Below, piece by piece: positions 1 through 7,265 of a stretch of DNA of 33,446 bases. Both the position numbers and the translations under genes were made by a program. How positions within the stretch are numbered: position 1 is the first letter of the stretch; each line of letters opens with the position of its first letter. The stretch is from CAZLIC01 sp964559535 (GTDB lineage: Bacteria; Pseudomonadota; Alphaproteobacteria; Rhodobacterales; Rhodobacteraceae), in NCBI GenBank assembly GCA_964559535.1, contig CAZLIC010000045.1, forward strand, positions 1 through 33,446, written 5' to 3'. The notes beneath the pieces are model-generated. The model was not told the DNA's origin, ran no database searches, and saw only the letters and a program-made list of their open reading frames with translations.

Positions 1-218
1 GGAGAGCGAATTTCACGACAATGTCTGCTTTGGTATGCACAATTTTTATCGAGGCGACACCAGTCCCGCAGGCTGAAAGACGAACAGCCCAGCTTCGAGG
101 CAATTGCCCGGTAGGCGGCACTGTCGCTGCTGTAATCAGAACGATGTTCGCGGAAAAGCCGAACGCCGCGCGCGCGGAACTCGGCCGTGTAGCTCGGGGT
201 GTGGGTCTTGTCTGTCAT
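1..218 (-). pseudogene. IS3-family transposase OrfA, 5' fragment
   Basis: An ATG at 218 on the minus strand opens a frame that runs off the left edge of the window (about 72 codons). Its start, MTDKTHTPSYTAEFRARGV, and the later segments YRAIASKLGC and SLRDWC look like the N-terminal helix-turn-helix of IS3-family OrfA proteins, which bind the element's ends. After SLRDWC, near base 51, the residues stop resembling OrfA (the family normally continues into a coiled-coil stretch rich in E, R and Q). The gene therefore appears broken there, and the last roughly 17 codons probably belong to unrelated DNA. It is likely inactive. The family call rests on motif memory. Confidence 0.6.
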
Positions 219-268
219 GAGGCTCACCTTATGAGAGTTTTACTCTCCGGTAAACCCGGGGCGGTTCA
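51..268 (-). mobile_element. Truncated end of an IS3-family insertion element
   Basis: Read on the minus strand, the segment begins at 268 with TGAACCGCCCCGG, the kind of TG-starting terminal repeat I associate with IS3-family elements in alphaproteobacteria. An orfA-like reading frame starts 50 bases inside it. Between them lies a small hairpin with arms GAGAGT (233-238) and ACTCTC (242-247). The similarity to IS3 OrfA stops near base 51, so only one end of the element is visible. The outer limit at about 51 is my estimate from where the protein stops resembling OrfA. The other end, orfB and any target duplication are not in the window. Confidence 0.6.
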
Positions 269-305
269 CACCTCCATCGCCCATCAGAAAACCAGCGAGG
301 TCTGA
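269..305 (+). pseudogene. Possible 3' remnant of the TRAP small permease gene (dctQ-like)
   Basis: Directly next to the IS terminus, eleven codons (270-302, ending AHQKTSEV) lead to a TGA at 303-305, three bases before the dctM start. This spacing is what is usual between dctQ and dctM in TRAP operons, where the small 4-helix membrane subunit precedes the large one. I infer that the IS-type element interrupted the small-subunit gene and left only its tail. Eleven codons are far too few to identify the gene by sequence. Confidence 0.35.
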
Positions 306-308
306 GCC

Positions 309-1590
309 ATGGAAATGTGGATTCTCTTCGGCTCTTTCACCGTGTTGCTGCTGATCGGCACGCCGGTTGCCTATTGCCTTGGTGCAGTTTCGCTGGCGAC
401 CGTGCTTTACATGGACCTGCCGCCGATCATCGTGTTCCAGCGGATGAACTCGGGCGTCAGCGTGTTTTCCCTGATGGCGATTCCGCTGTTCATCTTTGCA
501 GGAGACCTGATGGTGCGGGGCGGCATTGCCACCCGGATCGTGGCCTCTGCGGGATTGATGATCGGGCATGTGCGGGGCGGGCTGGGTCAGGTGAACATTG
601 CCGCGTCGACGCTGTTCGGCGGCATTTCGGGGTCTGCGGTGGCCGAGGCGGCGGCAGTTGGCGGCATCATGATCCCGCAGATGAAGGCGCGCGGCTATGA
701 CGCCGAATATGCGGTGAACATCACCGCGATGGCGTCGCTGATCGCGATCCTGATCCCGCCCTCGCACAACCTGATCATCTATTCGATCTCGGCCGGTGGG
801 TCGGTTTCCATTGCCGACCTGTTCACGGCGGGCATCCTGCCCGGCTTTCTGCTGGCGGGTTCACTGATGGTTGCGGCCTGGTTCGTCGCCCGCCACCGCG
901 GCTACCCCAACCGAGGCCTTTCCCGGCTGGGCCATGGTCGCCCATCTGGGGGCGGTGGCGATCCCCGGAATCCTGCTGATCGCGATCATCTTCGGCGGCG
1001 TGCGGTCCGGCATCTTCACCGCGACCAAAAGCTCTTGCGTGGCGGTGCTTTATGCCATTGCCGTCACTGTTTTCGTCTATCGAGAGCTGGACCTGAAGGC
1101 ATTCCTTGCGGCCACGGCGGGGGCGGTGCGGACGACCACGATGGCGCTGCTGATCATCGGCACGGCCAGCGAGTTTTCCGGGCTGATGGCCTTTCACCAG
1201 GTCCCGGCGGCGCTGATAGACTGGATGAAGACGATCTCGGACAACCCGATCATCATCCTGCTGATCATCAACGTGATCCTGCTGCTTCTCGGCACCTTCA
1301 TGGACATGGGGCCAACGATCATCATCACCACGCCGATCTTCCTGCCGATTGCTCAGGCTTACGGGATCGACCCGGTTCAGTTCGGCATCATCATGATCCT
1401 GAACGGCGGCATCGGGCTGAACACGCCGCCGGTTGGCGCAGTGCAGTTTGTCGCCTGTGCCGTCGGCAAGATCAGCGGGGCGCAGTCGATGCGGACGATC
1501 TGGCCGTTCTATGGCGCGGGATTTGCGGTGCTGATGCTGGTGACCTATGTCCCCGCCGTCTCGCTGTGGCTGCCCTCATTGTTCCGGTGA
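309..1590 (+). pseudogene. dctM: TRAP transporter large permease DctM, frameshifted
   Basis: This encodes the large membrane subunit of a tripartite ATP-independent periplasmic transporter, which moves organic acids or uronates across the inner membrane with a sodium gradient. The N-terminal half (309 to about 908) is hydrophobic and contains FGGISGSAVAEAAAVGG and LIPPSHN, typical of DctM. The C-terminal half, including FMDMGPTIIITTPIFLP and GIGLNTPPVGAVQF, lies in a different frame. Removing one C from the CCCC run at 905-908 joins GYP to TEAFPGW and gives a protein of about 426 residues, the normal family length. As written, translation passes into an unrelated frame and ends at 1646. It may be a true lesion or a homopolymer error. 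Downstream uronate genes suggest a hexuronate substrate. Confidence 0.85.
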
Positions 1591-1594
1591 ACCC

Positions 1595-1900
1595 ATGCCC
1601 TATCGTGCCGTTACCACCGGCCCCGGCGTCACCCGCGAAGTGCTAGCCGACCACCCCGACCTGATGGTCGTGGCCTTCCGGTTTGATGCGGGTGGCGAGG
1701 GCGCGCTGCACAGCCACCCGCATGTGCAGGCCACCTATGTGGCAGCAGGCCGCTTTGCCTTTGTCGTGGCCGACGAAGAGCGCGAGGTCGGCCCCGGCGA
1801 CAGCTTTGTGATCCCAAGCGGCGCGGTGCACGGCTGCCGCTGCCTGGAGGCCGGTCTGCTGATTGACACGTTCACCCCGCGCCGCGACGATTTCCTGTGA
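1595..1900 (+). CDS. kdgF: KdgF-like cupin, unsaturated uronate ring-opening enzyme
   Basis: This is a 101-residue single-domain cupin. KdgF proteins help convert cyclic 4,5-unsaturated uronates, released from pectin or alginate, to the linear ketonised sugar. Visible cupin features are the metal-binding LHSHPHVQATYV segment (His, His and the following Gln), GPGDSFVIPSGAVHG with a later His, and the C-terminal FTPRRDDFL, a signature I associate with KdgF. The start at 1595 lies four bases after the dctM stop and suits the family length; an upstream in-frame extension from 1547 would overlap dctM and adds no domain. kduI follows 12 bases downstream, which fits the same pathway. The protein is cytoplasmic (no signal peptide). 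Confidence 0.85.
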   Translation: MPYRAVTTGPGVTREVLADHPDLMVVAFRFDAGGEGALHSHPHVQATYVAAGRFAFVVADEEREVGPGDSFVIPSGAVHGCRCLEAGLLIDTFTPRRDDFL

Positions 1901-1912
1901 AAGGCCACGCCC

Positions 1913-2737
1913 ATGCTGACTGTTGAAACCCGCCCCGCCATTTCCCTCGCCGAAGCGAAGGGGATGGACACCACGGCCCTGCGCACGGCCTTTCTGGGGC
2001 AGGGACAGTTCGCTGACGGCGAGATCCGTCTGATCTACGCGCACTATGACCGCATGATCACCGGAGGCGCGGTGCCCGCCGGGGGCAGCCTGACGCTGGA
2101 TCAGGTCAGGGAATGCGGCACGGCGTCGATCCTTGACCGGCGCGAGATGGGTATCGTGAACGTGGGCAACTCCGGCACCGTCAGTGCCGCAGAGCAGGTT
2201 TGGGCGATGGACAAGGGCGATGTGCTGTATCTTGGCCGTGGCCTTGGCCCGGTCAGTTTTGCCGGCGCGGGGCGGTTCTACATCACCTCGGCCCCCGCGC
2301 ATGCCAGCCTTCCGGCCCGGCTGATCCGGCTGGCCGAGGCGAAGAACTTCACCATTGGTGCTGCCGAGACAGCCAACCACCGCACGATCTACCAGTTCAT
2401 CCACCCCGAGGTGATGGAAAGCTGCCAGCTGGTTCTGGGATATACGAGATTCCACGGCGGATCGGTGTGGAACACCATGCCCGCCCACCTGCACGACCGG
2501 CGGATGGAGGCCTATTTCTACTTCGACCTTGCCACCGAAGCGCGGGTTTTTCACATGATGGGACGGCCCGAGGAAACCCGCCACCTTGTCGTCGCCAACG
2601 AACTGGCGGTGCTGTCGCCGCCGTGGTCCATTCACTGCGGCGCAGGCACCGGCAGTTACACCTTTGTCTGGGCCATGGCAGGCGACAACGTGGACTACAA
2701 GGACGTCGAGATGGTCGGGATGGGGGAGCTTCGGTGA
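1913..2737 (+). CDS. kduI: 5-dehydro-4-deoxy-D-glucuronate isomerase
   Basis: KduI isomerises 5-keto-4-deoxyuronate (DKI) to 2,5-diketo-3-deoxygluconate (DKII) in pectin and hexuronate breakdown. The protein is 274 residues, close to the normal 278. It carries the zinc-binding segments MPAHLHDRRMEAYFYFDL (two His and a Glu) and PPWSIHCGAGTGSYTFVW (the fourth ligand, His), all intact. The family hallmarks RREMGIVNVGN and PAGGSLTL are also present. The TGA overlaps the GTG start of kduD by four bases (GTGA at 2734-2737), which suggests translational coupling. No defect is seen in this gene, in contrast to its neighbours. Confidence 0.95.
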   Translation: MLTVETRPAISLAEAKGMDTTALRTAFLGQGQFADGEIRLIYAHYDRMITGGAVPAGGSLTLDQVRECGTASILDRREMGIVNVGNSGTVSAAEQVWAMDKGDVLYLGRGLGPVSFAGAGRFYITSAPAHASLPARLIRLAEAKNFTIGAAETANHRTIYQFIHPEVMESCQLVLGYTRFHGGSVWNTMPAHLHDRRMEAYFYFDLATEARVFHMMGRPEETRHLVVANELAVLSPPWSIHCGAGTGSYTFVWAMAGDNVDYKDVEMVGMGELR

Positions 2738-3462
2738 ATTCCTTCTCGCTGAAGGGCCGTCACGCGCTGGTGACAGGGGCCAACACTGGCATCGGTCAGG
2801 CGATTGCCGTGGCGCTGGCACAGGCGGGCGCGCGCGTCACCTGCGCAGGCCGATGCGACTGCGATGCGACGCTGGCCCTGATCCCCGGGGCAACGGCGAT
2901 CCGGCTGGACTTTGCCGACCCGATGGCCGCGCGTGACACCTTTCAGACCGGCCCTTACGACATCCTGATCAACAACGCGGGCACCATCCGCCGCGCCGAC
3001 AGCCTGGACTTCTCCGAGGCCGACTGGAACGCGGTGATGGACGTGAACCTCACGGCGGTGTTCTTCACGGCACAAGCCTTTGCCCGCGCCCTGCTGGCCC
3101 GCAACGCCCCCGGTTCGATCATCAACATCGCCTCGCTGTTGTCGTTTCAGGGCGGCATCCGCGTGCCGTCCTACACGGCGGCCCAGCATGGGGTGGCGGG
3201 GCTGACCAAACTGCTGGCCAACGAATGGGCGGCGAAAGGCATCAACGTCAACGCAATCGCCCCCGGCTACATCGAGACGAACAACACCGAGGCCCTGCGC
3301 GCCGACCCCGACCGCAGCCGCGCCATCCTCGACCGCATCCCCGCCGGTCGTTGGGGCCACCCCGAGGATATCGCCCAGACGGCGGTGTTTCTGGCCTCGC
3401 CCGCGGCGGCCTATGTCCACGGCGCGATCATTCCCGTCGATGGAGGCTGGCTTGCCCGCTGA
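2734..3462 (+). CDS. kduD: 2-dehydro-3-deoxy-D-gluconate 5-dehydrogenase (SDR)
   Basis: KduD reduces 2,5-diketo-3-deoxygluconate to 2-keto-3-deoxygluconate with NAD(P)H. The 242-residue product starts at a GTG overlapping the kduI stop. It has the Rossmann glycine motif TGANTGIGQ, the NNAG motif, INIASLLSFQGG with the catalytic Ser, and a C-terminal region close to KduD (NAIAPGYIETNN, RIPAGRWG, VDGGWLAR). The catalytic Tyr is present at residue 147, but the lysine expected four residues later is Gln151 (CAG at 3184-3186), where E. coli KduD has YTASK. One base change from AAG would explain it. Activity may be reduced or lost, unless the substitution is tolerated in this branch. Confidence 0.92.
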   Translation: MNSFSLKGRHALVTGANTGIGQAIAVALAQAGARVTCAGRCDCDATLALIPGATAIRLDFADPMAARDTFQTGPYDILINNAGTIRRADSLDFSEADWNAVMDVNLTAVFFTAQAFARALLARNAPGSIINIASLLSFQGGIRVPSYTAAQHGVAGLTKLLANEWAAKGINVNAIAPGYIETNNTEALRADPDRSRAILDRIPAGRWGHPEDIAQTAVFLASPAAAYVHGAIIPVDGGWLAR

Positions 3463-4879
3463 TCCCCCCCGCCTTCGCCGCGCGCCCGGTGCGCTTCCCG
3501 GTATCGGGATCGTGCACCTTGGCCTTGGCGCCTTCTTCCGTGCCCATGGCGCGGTCTATGTCGAAGAGGCGATGGCGGCTTCGGGCGGGGATTGGGGCAT
3601 CCTTGGCGTCAGCCTGCGCAACCCCGACATGCGCGATGCGCTGGTCCCGCAGGGCGGGTGCTACACGGCGCTGGAACTGGCCCCCGACGGGCCCAAGGCG
3701 CGGGTCGTGGGCGCGGTGCAAGGCGTGCTGGTGGCCCCCGAGAACCCGCAGGCGGTGCTGGACGCCATGGCCGACCCGGGGGTGCGGATCGTGTCGCTGA
3801 CGGTCACCGAAAAGGGCTATTGCCACGCGCCCGCCACGGGCAAGCTGAACCTTGATCACCCCGACATCCGGCACGATCTGGGCCACCCCCTGCCCATATC
3901 GGCCCCCGGCTATCTGGTGCGCGCGTTGCAGATGCGGTGGGCGGCGGGGCTGGCGCCCTTTACCGTGCTGACCTGTGACAACCTGCCGGGAAACGGCCCG
4001 CTGCTGCACGGACTTGTGCTGGAACTGGCCGAACGGATCGACCCGGCGCTGGCGGCGTGGATCAAGGCCAACGCCCGCTTTCCCGCCACCATGGTGGACC
4101 GCATCGTGCCCGCCACCACGCCCGGGGATATCGCCCGTGTGGCTGCCCTGACCGGCCACCACGATGCCGCCCCTGTGGTGCATGAACCCTTCCGCCAATG
4201 GGTCATCGAGGATGATTTCGTGGGCGGCACCCGCCCCGACTTTGGCGCCGTGGGCGTGCAGATGGTGCACGATGTGGCCGCGTATGAACTGATGAAGCTG
4301 CGCATGCTGAACGGCACGCATTCCTCGCTGGCCTATCTTGGCTATCTGGGCGGGCATGAAACGATTGCCGACTGCATGGCCGATCCGGCCTACCGCGCGC
4401 TGGTGCGCAGGCTTTGGTCGGCCGAGATCATCCCCGCGCTGGTGCCGCCTGCGGGCGAGGATCTGCCCGCGTATGCCGCAGCACTCGAGGCGCGCTATGC
4501 CAACCCCGCGATCCGCCACCGCACCTGGCAGATCGCGATGGACGGCAGCCAGAAACTGCCGCAGCGGATTTTGGGCACGCTGAGCGCGAACCTTGCCGCC
4601 GGGCGGCCCAGCCCCGGCCTGATGCTGGCGATTGCGGCCTGGATGGTCTACGTCGGCGGGGTTGACGAACAGGGTGGGCCTATCGACGTGCGCGACCCGC
4701 TGGCCGAACGGCTGCGCGCGTTGTCATCCGGCGCGCCCGAGGCACGCGTGGCGGCCCTGCTGGCGGTGCGCGAGGTTTTCCCGCAGGCGCTGGCCTCGGC
4801 CATCGCCCCCGGCGTCACTGCCGCCTTCCGCACCCTGGCCGAAAAGGGCGCCCGCCGCGCCGTGGAGGAGATGACATGA
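3440..4879 (+). CDS. uxuB: Fructuronate reductase / mannitol dehydrogenase family
   Basis: This is a polyol-specific long-chain dehydrogenase of about 479 residues. UxuB interconverts D-fructuronate and D-mannonate with NAD(H) in glucuronate degradation. The N-terminal nucleotide-binding segment IVHLGLGAFFRAHGA, the motif VDRIVPATTP, and the catalytic KLRMLNGTHS (Lys, Asn, His) are intact. An ATG at 3440 is used here, overlapping kduD by 23 bases. A TTG at 3452 preceded closely by GGAGG is possible, and an in-frame ATG at 3413 seems too far inside kduD. Mannitol or other polyol dehydrogenases share this fold, but the adjacent uxuA argues for fructuronate reductase. The stop overlaps the uxuA start by four bases. 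Confidence 0.88.
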   Translation: MEAGLPADPPRLRRAPGALPGIGIVHLGLGAFFRAHGAVYVEEAMAASGGDWGILGVSLRNPDMRDALVPQGGCYTALELAPDGPKARVVGAVQGVLVAPENPQAVLDAMADPGVRIVSLTVTEKGYCHAPATGKLNLDHPDIRHDLGHPLPISAPGYLVRALQMRWAAGLAPFTVLTCDNLPGNGPLLHGLVLELAERIDPALAAWIKANARFPATMVDRIVPATTPGDIARVAALTGHHDAAPVVHEPFRQWVIEDDFVGGTRPDFGAVGVQMVHDVAAYELMKLRMLNGTHSSLAYLGYLGGHETIADCMADPAYRALVRRLWSAEIIPALVPPAGEDLPAYAAALEARYANPAIRHRTWQIAMDGSQKLPQRILGTLSANLAAGRPSPGLMLAIAAWMVYVGGVDEQGGPIDVRDPLAERLRALSSGAPEARVAALLAVREVFPQALASAIAPGVTAAFRTLAEKGARRAVEEMT

Positions 4880-6063
4880 TCGAAAGCTGGCGCTGGTACG
4901 GCGGGTTCGACCGGATCACCCTGCCCGAGGTCGCCCAGACCGGGGCCACCGGCATCGTCACCGCGCTGCACGAAATCCCCTATGGCGAGGTCTGGCCGCA
5001 GGCGGCCATCGCCGCCCGCCGCGCGCAGGTCGAGGCGGCAGGGTTTCAGTGGGTTGTCGTTGAAAGCCTGCCGATCCATGAACGCATCAAGCGCGGCGAG
5101 GGCGATCTTTCCGGGCTGTTCGCCAACTACCGTCAGTCGATGGCCAACCTTGCCGCCGAAGGGATCCACACGATCTGCTACAACTTCATGCCGCTGATCG
5201 ACTGGACCCGCACCGATCTGGCAGCACCCGTGGCGCGCGGTGGCACCTGCCTGCGCTTTTCCGCGCCGAGGATGGCCGCGTTCGAACTGTACATGCTGGG
5301 CCGCGCCGAGGCCGAGGCCGACTATCCGCCCGAGGCATTGCAGGCCGCCGCGATCTGGCACCAGCAGGCGTCAGAGGCCGATCACGACGCGCTTCTGGCC
5401 GCAATCATGGCGGGCCTGCCCGGTGCGTTCGACCGCTACGACATTCCGGGGCTGCGCCGGGCGCTGCAGGGCTATGACGGCATCGGTCGCGCGGCGTTGC
5501 GCGAAAACTACGCCCGATTTCTGCACGAGGTGATCCCCGCGGCCGAAGAGCTTGGCATGCGGCTGTGCGTTCACCCTGACGACCCGCCGCGCGACATTCT
5601 TGGCCTGCCGCGCATCGTCTCAGACGGCGCTGACCTTGACTGGGTGCTGGCGGCTGCGGACAGCCCGGCGAACGGTGTTACGCTGTGTTCCGGCTCGCTG
5701 GGGGCAAACCCGTCCAATGATGTGCCCGCCATCGCCCGCGCCGTCGCCGCGCGCATCCACTTTGCCCACCTGCGCAACGTCCGAAAGGACGCCGACGGCA
5801 GTTTCGAGGAGGCCGCGCATCTGGACGGCGATACCGACATGGTGGCACTGATCGGCGTGCTGCTGCAGGAAGAGGCGCGCCGCCGCGCCGAGGGGCGGGC
5901 CGATGCGGTGTTCCCATTTCGCCCCGACCACGGACATGAGATCCTGTCGGACCTTGGCCGCGGCACCGCCCCGGGCTATCCGCTGATCGGGCGGCTGCGC
6001 GGTCTGGCCGAATTGCGCGGTGTCATCCGCGCCTTGTCCCACCCCGTCACCCGCCCTGCCTGA
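4876..6063 (+). CDS. uxuA: Mannonate dehydratase
   Basis: UxuA removes water from D-mannonate to give 2-keto-3-deoxygluconate, the same intermediate that KduD produces, so both branches of this operon converge. The protein is 395 residues (family about 390-400). It begins WRWYGGFDRITLPEVAQTGA and has the metal-site and substrate segments CVHPDDPPRDILGLPRI, LCSGSLGANPSND and IHFAHLRNV, followed by FRPDHGHEI, all typical of the Fe/Mn-dependent enzyme. The ATGA overlap at 4876-4879 couples it to uxuB. No kdgK or kdgA for the following steps lies in the window. Confidence 0.93.
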   Translation: MIESWRWYGGFDRITLPEVAQTGATGIVTALHEIPYGEVWPQAAIAARRAQVEAAGFQWVVVESLPIHERIKRGEGDLSGLFANYRQSMANLAAEGIHTICYNFMPLIDWTRTDLAAPVARGGTCLRFSAPRMAAFELYMLGRAEAEADYPPEALQAAAIWHQQASEADHDALLAAIMAGLPGAFDRYDIPGLRRALQGYDGIGRAALRENYARFLHEVIPAAEELGMRLCVHPDDPPRDILGLPRIVSDGADLDWVLAAADSPANGVTLCSGSLGANPSNDVPAIARAVAARIHFAHLRNVRKDADGSFEEAAHLDGDTDMVALIGVLLQEEARRRAEGRADAVFPFRPDHGHEILSDLGRGTAPGYPLIGRLRGLAELRGVIRALSHPVTRPA

Positions 6064-6514
6064 ACGCGACTGGTCCAGCACGACGCACACCTGATCGTGC
6101 AGTGGAGCTGCACCGGTTTCGTTCCGGACATGTTCTCTTGCCAGGCGGCCCCTGTTCAAGAGCCACGGGGCTGTTCCGGCCCAAGGTGTGGCGGGTTGCC
6201 GACGGGTGGGCAAGTCCTGGCAGAAGTGTCGTTCCGGATCGGGCTTCACGGACGAGCGTTCCTGCCCCAGCAAATGCCCTTGGTCCGGACAAGCGCTTGC
6301 ATGGCCGCAATGATCGTCGGCGGCGGGTCCCGGCCATCGCGCTGCCTGGCCACGTCGTTGTCGCCCCCGAACAGGCGGGCAAGGAACGCCGTCGGGTCAG
6401 GTGGATCGTGCGTTTGCCGCCGGGCGCGGGCGCATAGCGCCCTGCCCTGTCGAGAGCGGTGGCGAAAACGACGGGCGATCAAGGCAATGCTGCAAACCGA
6501 AAAACCCGCACAGG
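6064..6514. other. Gene-free stretch between uxuA and the MOSC gene
   Basis: About 450 bases between two genes that point towards each other. Open frames exist on both strands, but they are rich in Arg, Pro and Ala and I recognise no motif in any of them, so I read them as G+C-driven noise. Just after uxuA there are overlapping weak dyads: GCACGA (6078-6083) with TCGTGC (6095-6100), and GTGCAG (6097-6102) with CTGCAC (6108-6113). They could mark transcript ends, but no T-run follows. Confidence 0.5.
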
Positions 6515-7078
6515 TCAAAGGCGCCGGACGGTGTCGCCCAGCCTCACGTTGCCGTCCCGTTCGACGGAACAGAACAGTCCCCGCAGCCGGAGGGGCAAGT
6601 GGCCGGGGGCAGCGACCCAGTCGAGCGCGTCGCGGCCAAAACGAACCTTCCACTTCACGCAACCTTCGTTCGGCTCGTCACTGACACGCAAAACGGCCGA
6701 CCCGACGGCCAGAAAGGTTCCGACCGGCAGGTTTTCCTCGGTCAGGTTCATGTCCACGGCAATGTTGTCGCCCGGGTGCGCCAGCGGGTTCCGCTCGCGC
6801 CAGACCAGATCGAGAACCCGCCAGCTGATGATGGACACCTGATTGCGCGGGTCGGGGCTGCCGTCCGGCAACACCAGCCAGGGCCGTGACATCTCGAAAT
6901 CGCCTGCAACTCCTTGGCTGCGCGACACGTCAAGTCGGTCGGGATAGGTGCGCGCGTTGGGTTTCGGTCGGCTGCACAGCAACCGCACCTGCCCCGCGTC
7001 CTTCGGCGCGGCCAGCACCCCCGGCAAGGCCGCGGCAAGTTCGCCGGAAGTGACCGGGTGGCGCGGAGAGCGGCTCAT
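6515..7078 (-). CDS. MOSC domain-containing protein
   Basis: A 187-residue protein whose C-terminal two thirds resemble a MOSC domain, the molybdenum-cofactor sulfurase C-terminal fold. MOSC proteins carry sulfur or bind the molybdenum cofactor; some reduce N-hydroxylated compounds. The segment NLTEENLPVGTFLAVGSAVLRV followed by DEPNEGCVKW, with a single candidate Cys, fits the usual beta-strand plus conserved cysteine pattern. It lies 187 bases downstream of the TMADH-like gene in the same direction and may be co-transcribed. The specific substrate is unknown, and the family call rests on this motif pattern alone. Confidence 0.6.
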   Translation of the reverse strand: MSRSPRHPVTSGELAAALPGVLAAPKDAGQVRLLCSRPKPNARTYPDRLDVSRSQGVAGDFEMSRPWLVLPDGSPDPRNQVSIISWRVLDLVWRERNPLAHPGDNIAVDMNLTEENLPVGTFLAVGSAVLRVSDEPNEGCVKWKVRFGRDALDWVAAPGHLPLRLRGLFCSVERDGNVRLGDTVRRL

Positions 7079-7265
7079 TGCGGGGGCCCCTGTTCCGGCA
7101 TAGCGGCATGGTTTCTGGGGCGCGCGTCACGACCCCGGCGCAAGGAAAACGCGCCCGCCGCTGGGTGCGGAACGGAAGGTCCGGATCGCATCATGCCACG
7201 GAAGAGAGCCGCCACCGGTCGGACCCGGTTGATGCCATTCGGGTTGTGCCGTCGGATGGCGGCCA

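Noticed and set aside
21..305. Plus-strand open frame before dctM as a gene
   Set aside because: It runs antisense through the IS orfA fragment and its terminus; only its last eleven codons are plausibly a gene tail.
6078..6113. Intrinsic terminator after uxuA
   Set aside because: The overlapping stems are only six bases and no T-run follows.
6097..6684. 195-codon plus-strand frame after uxuA
   Set aside because: Composition is Arg/Pro/Ala-rich without any recognisable motif, and its end overlaps the MOSC gene on the other strand.
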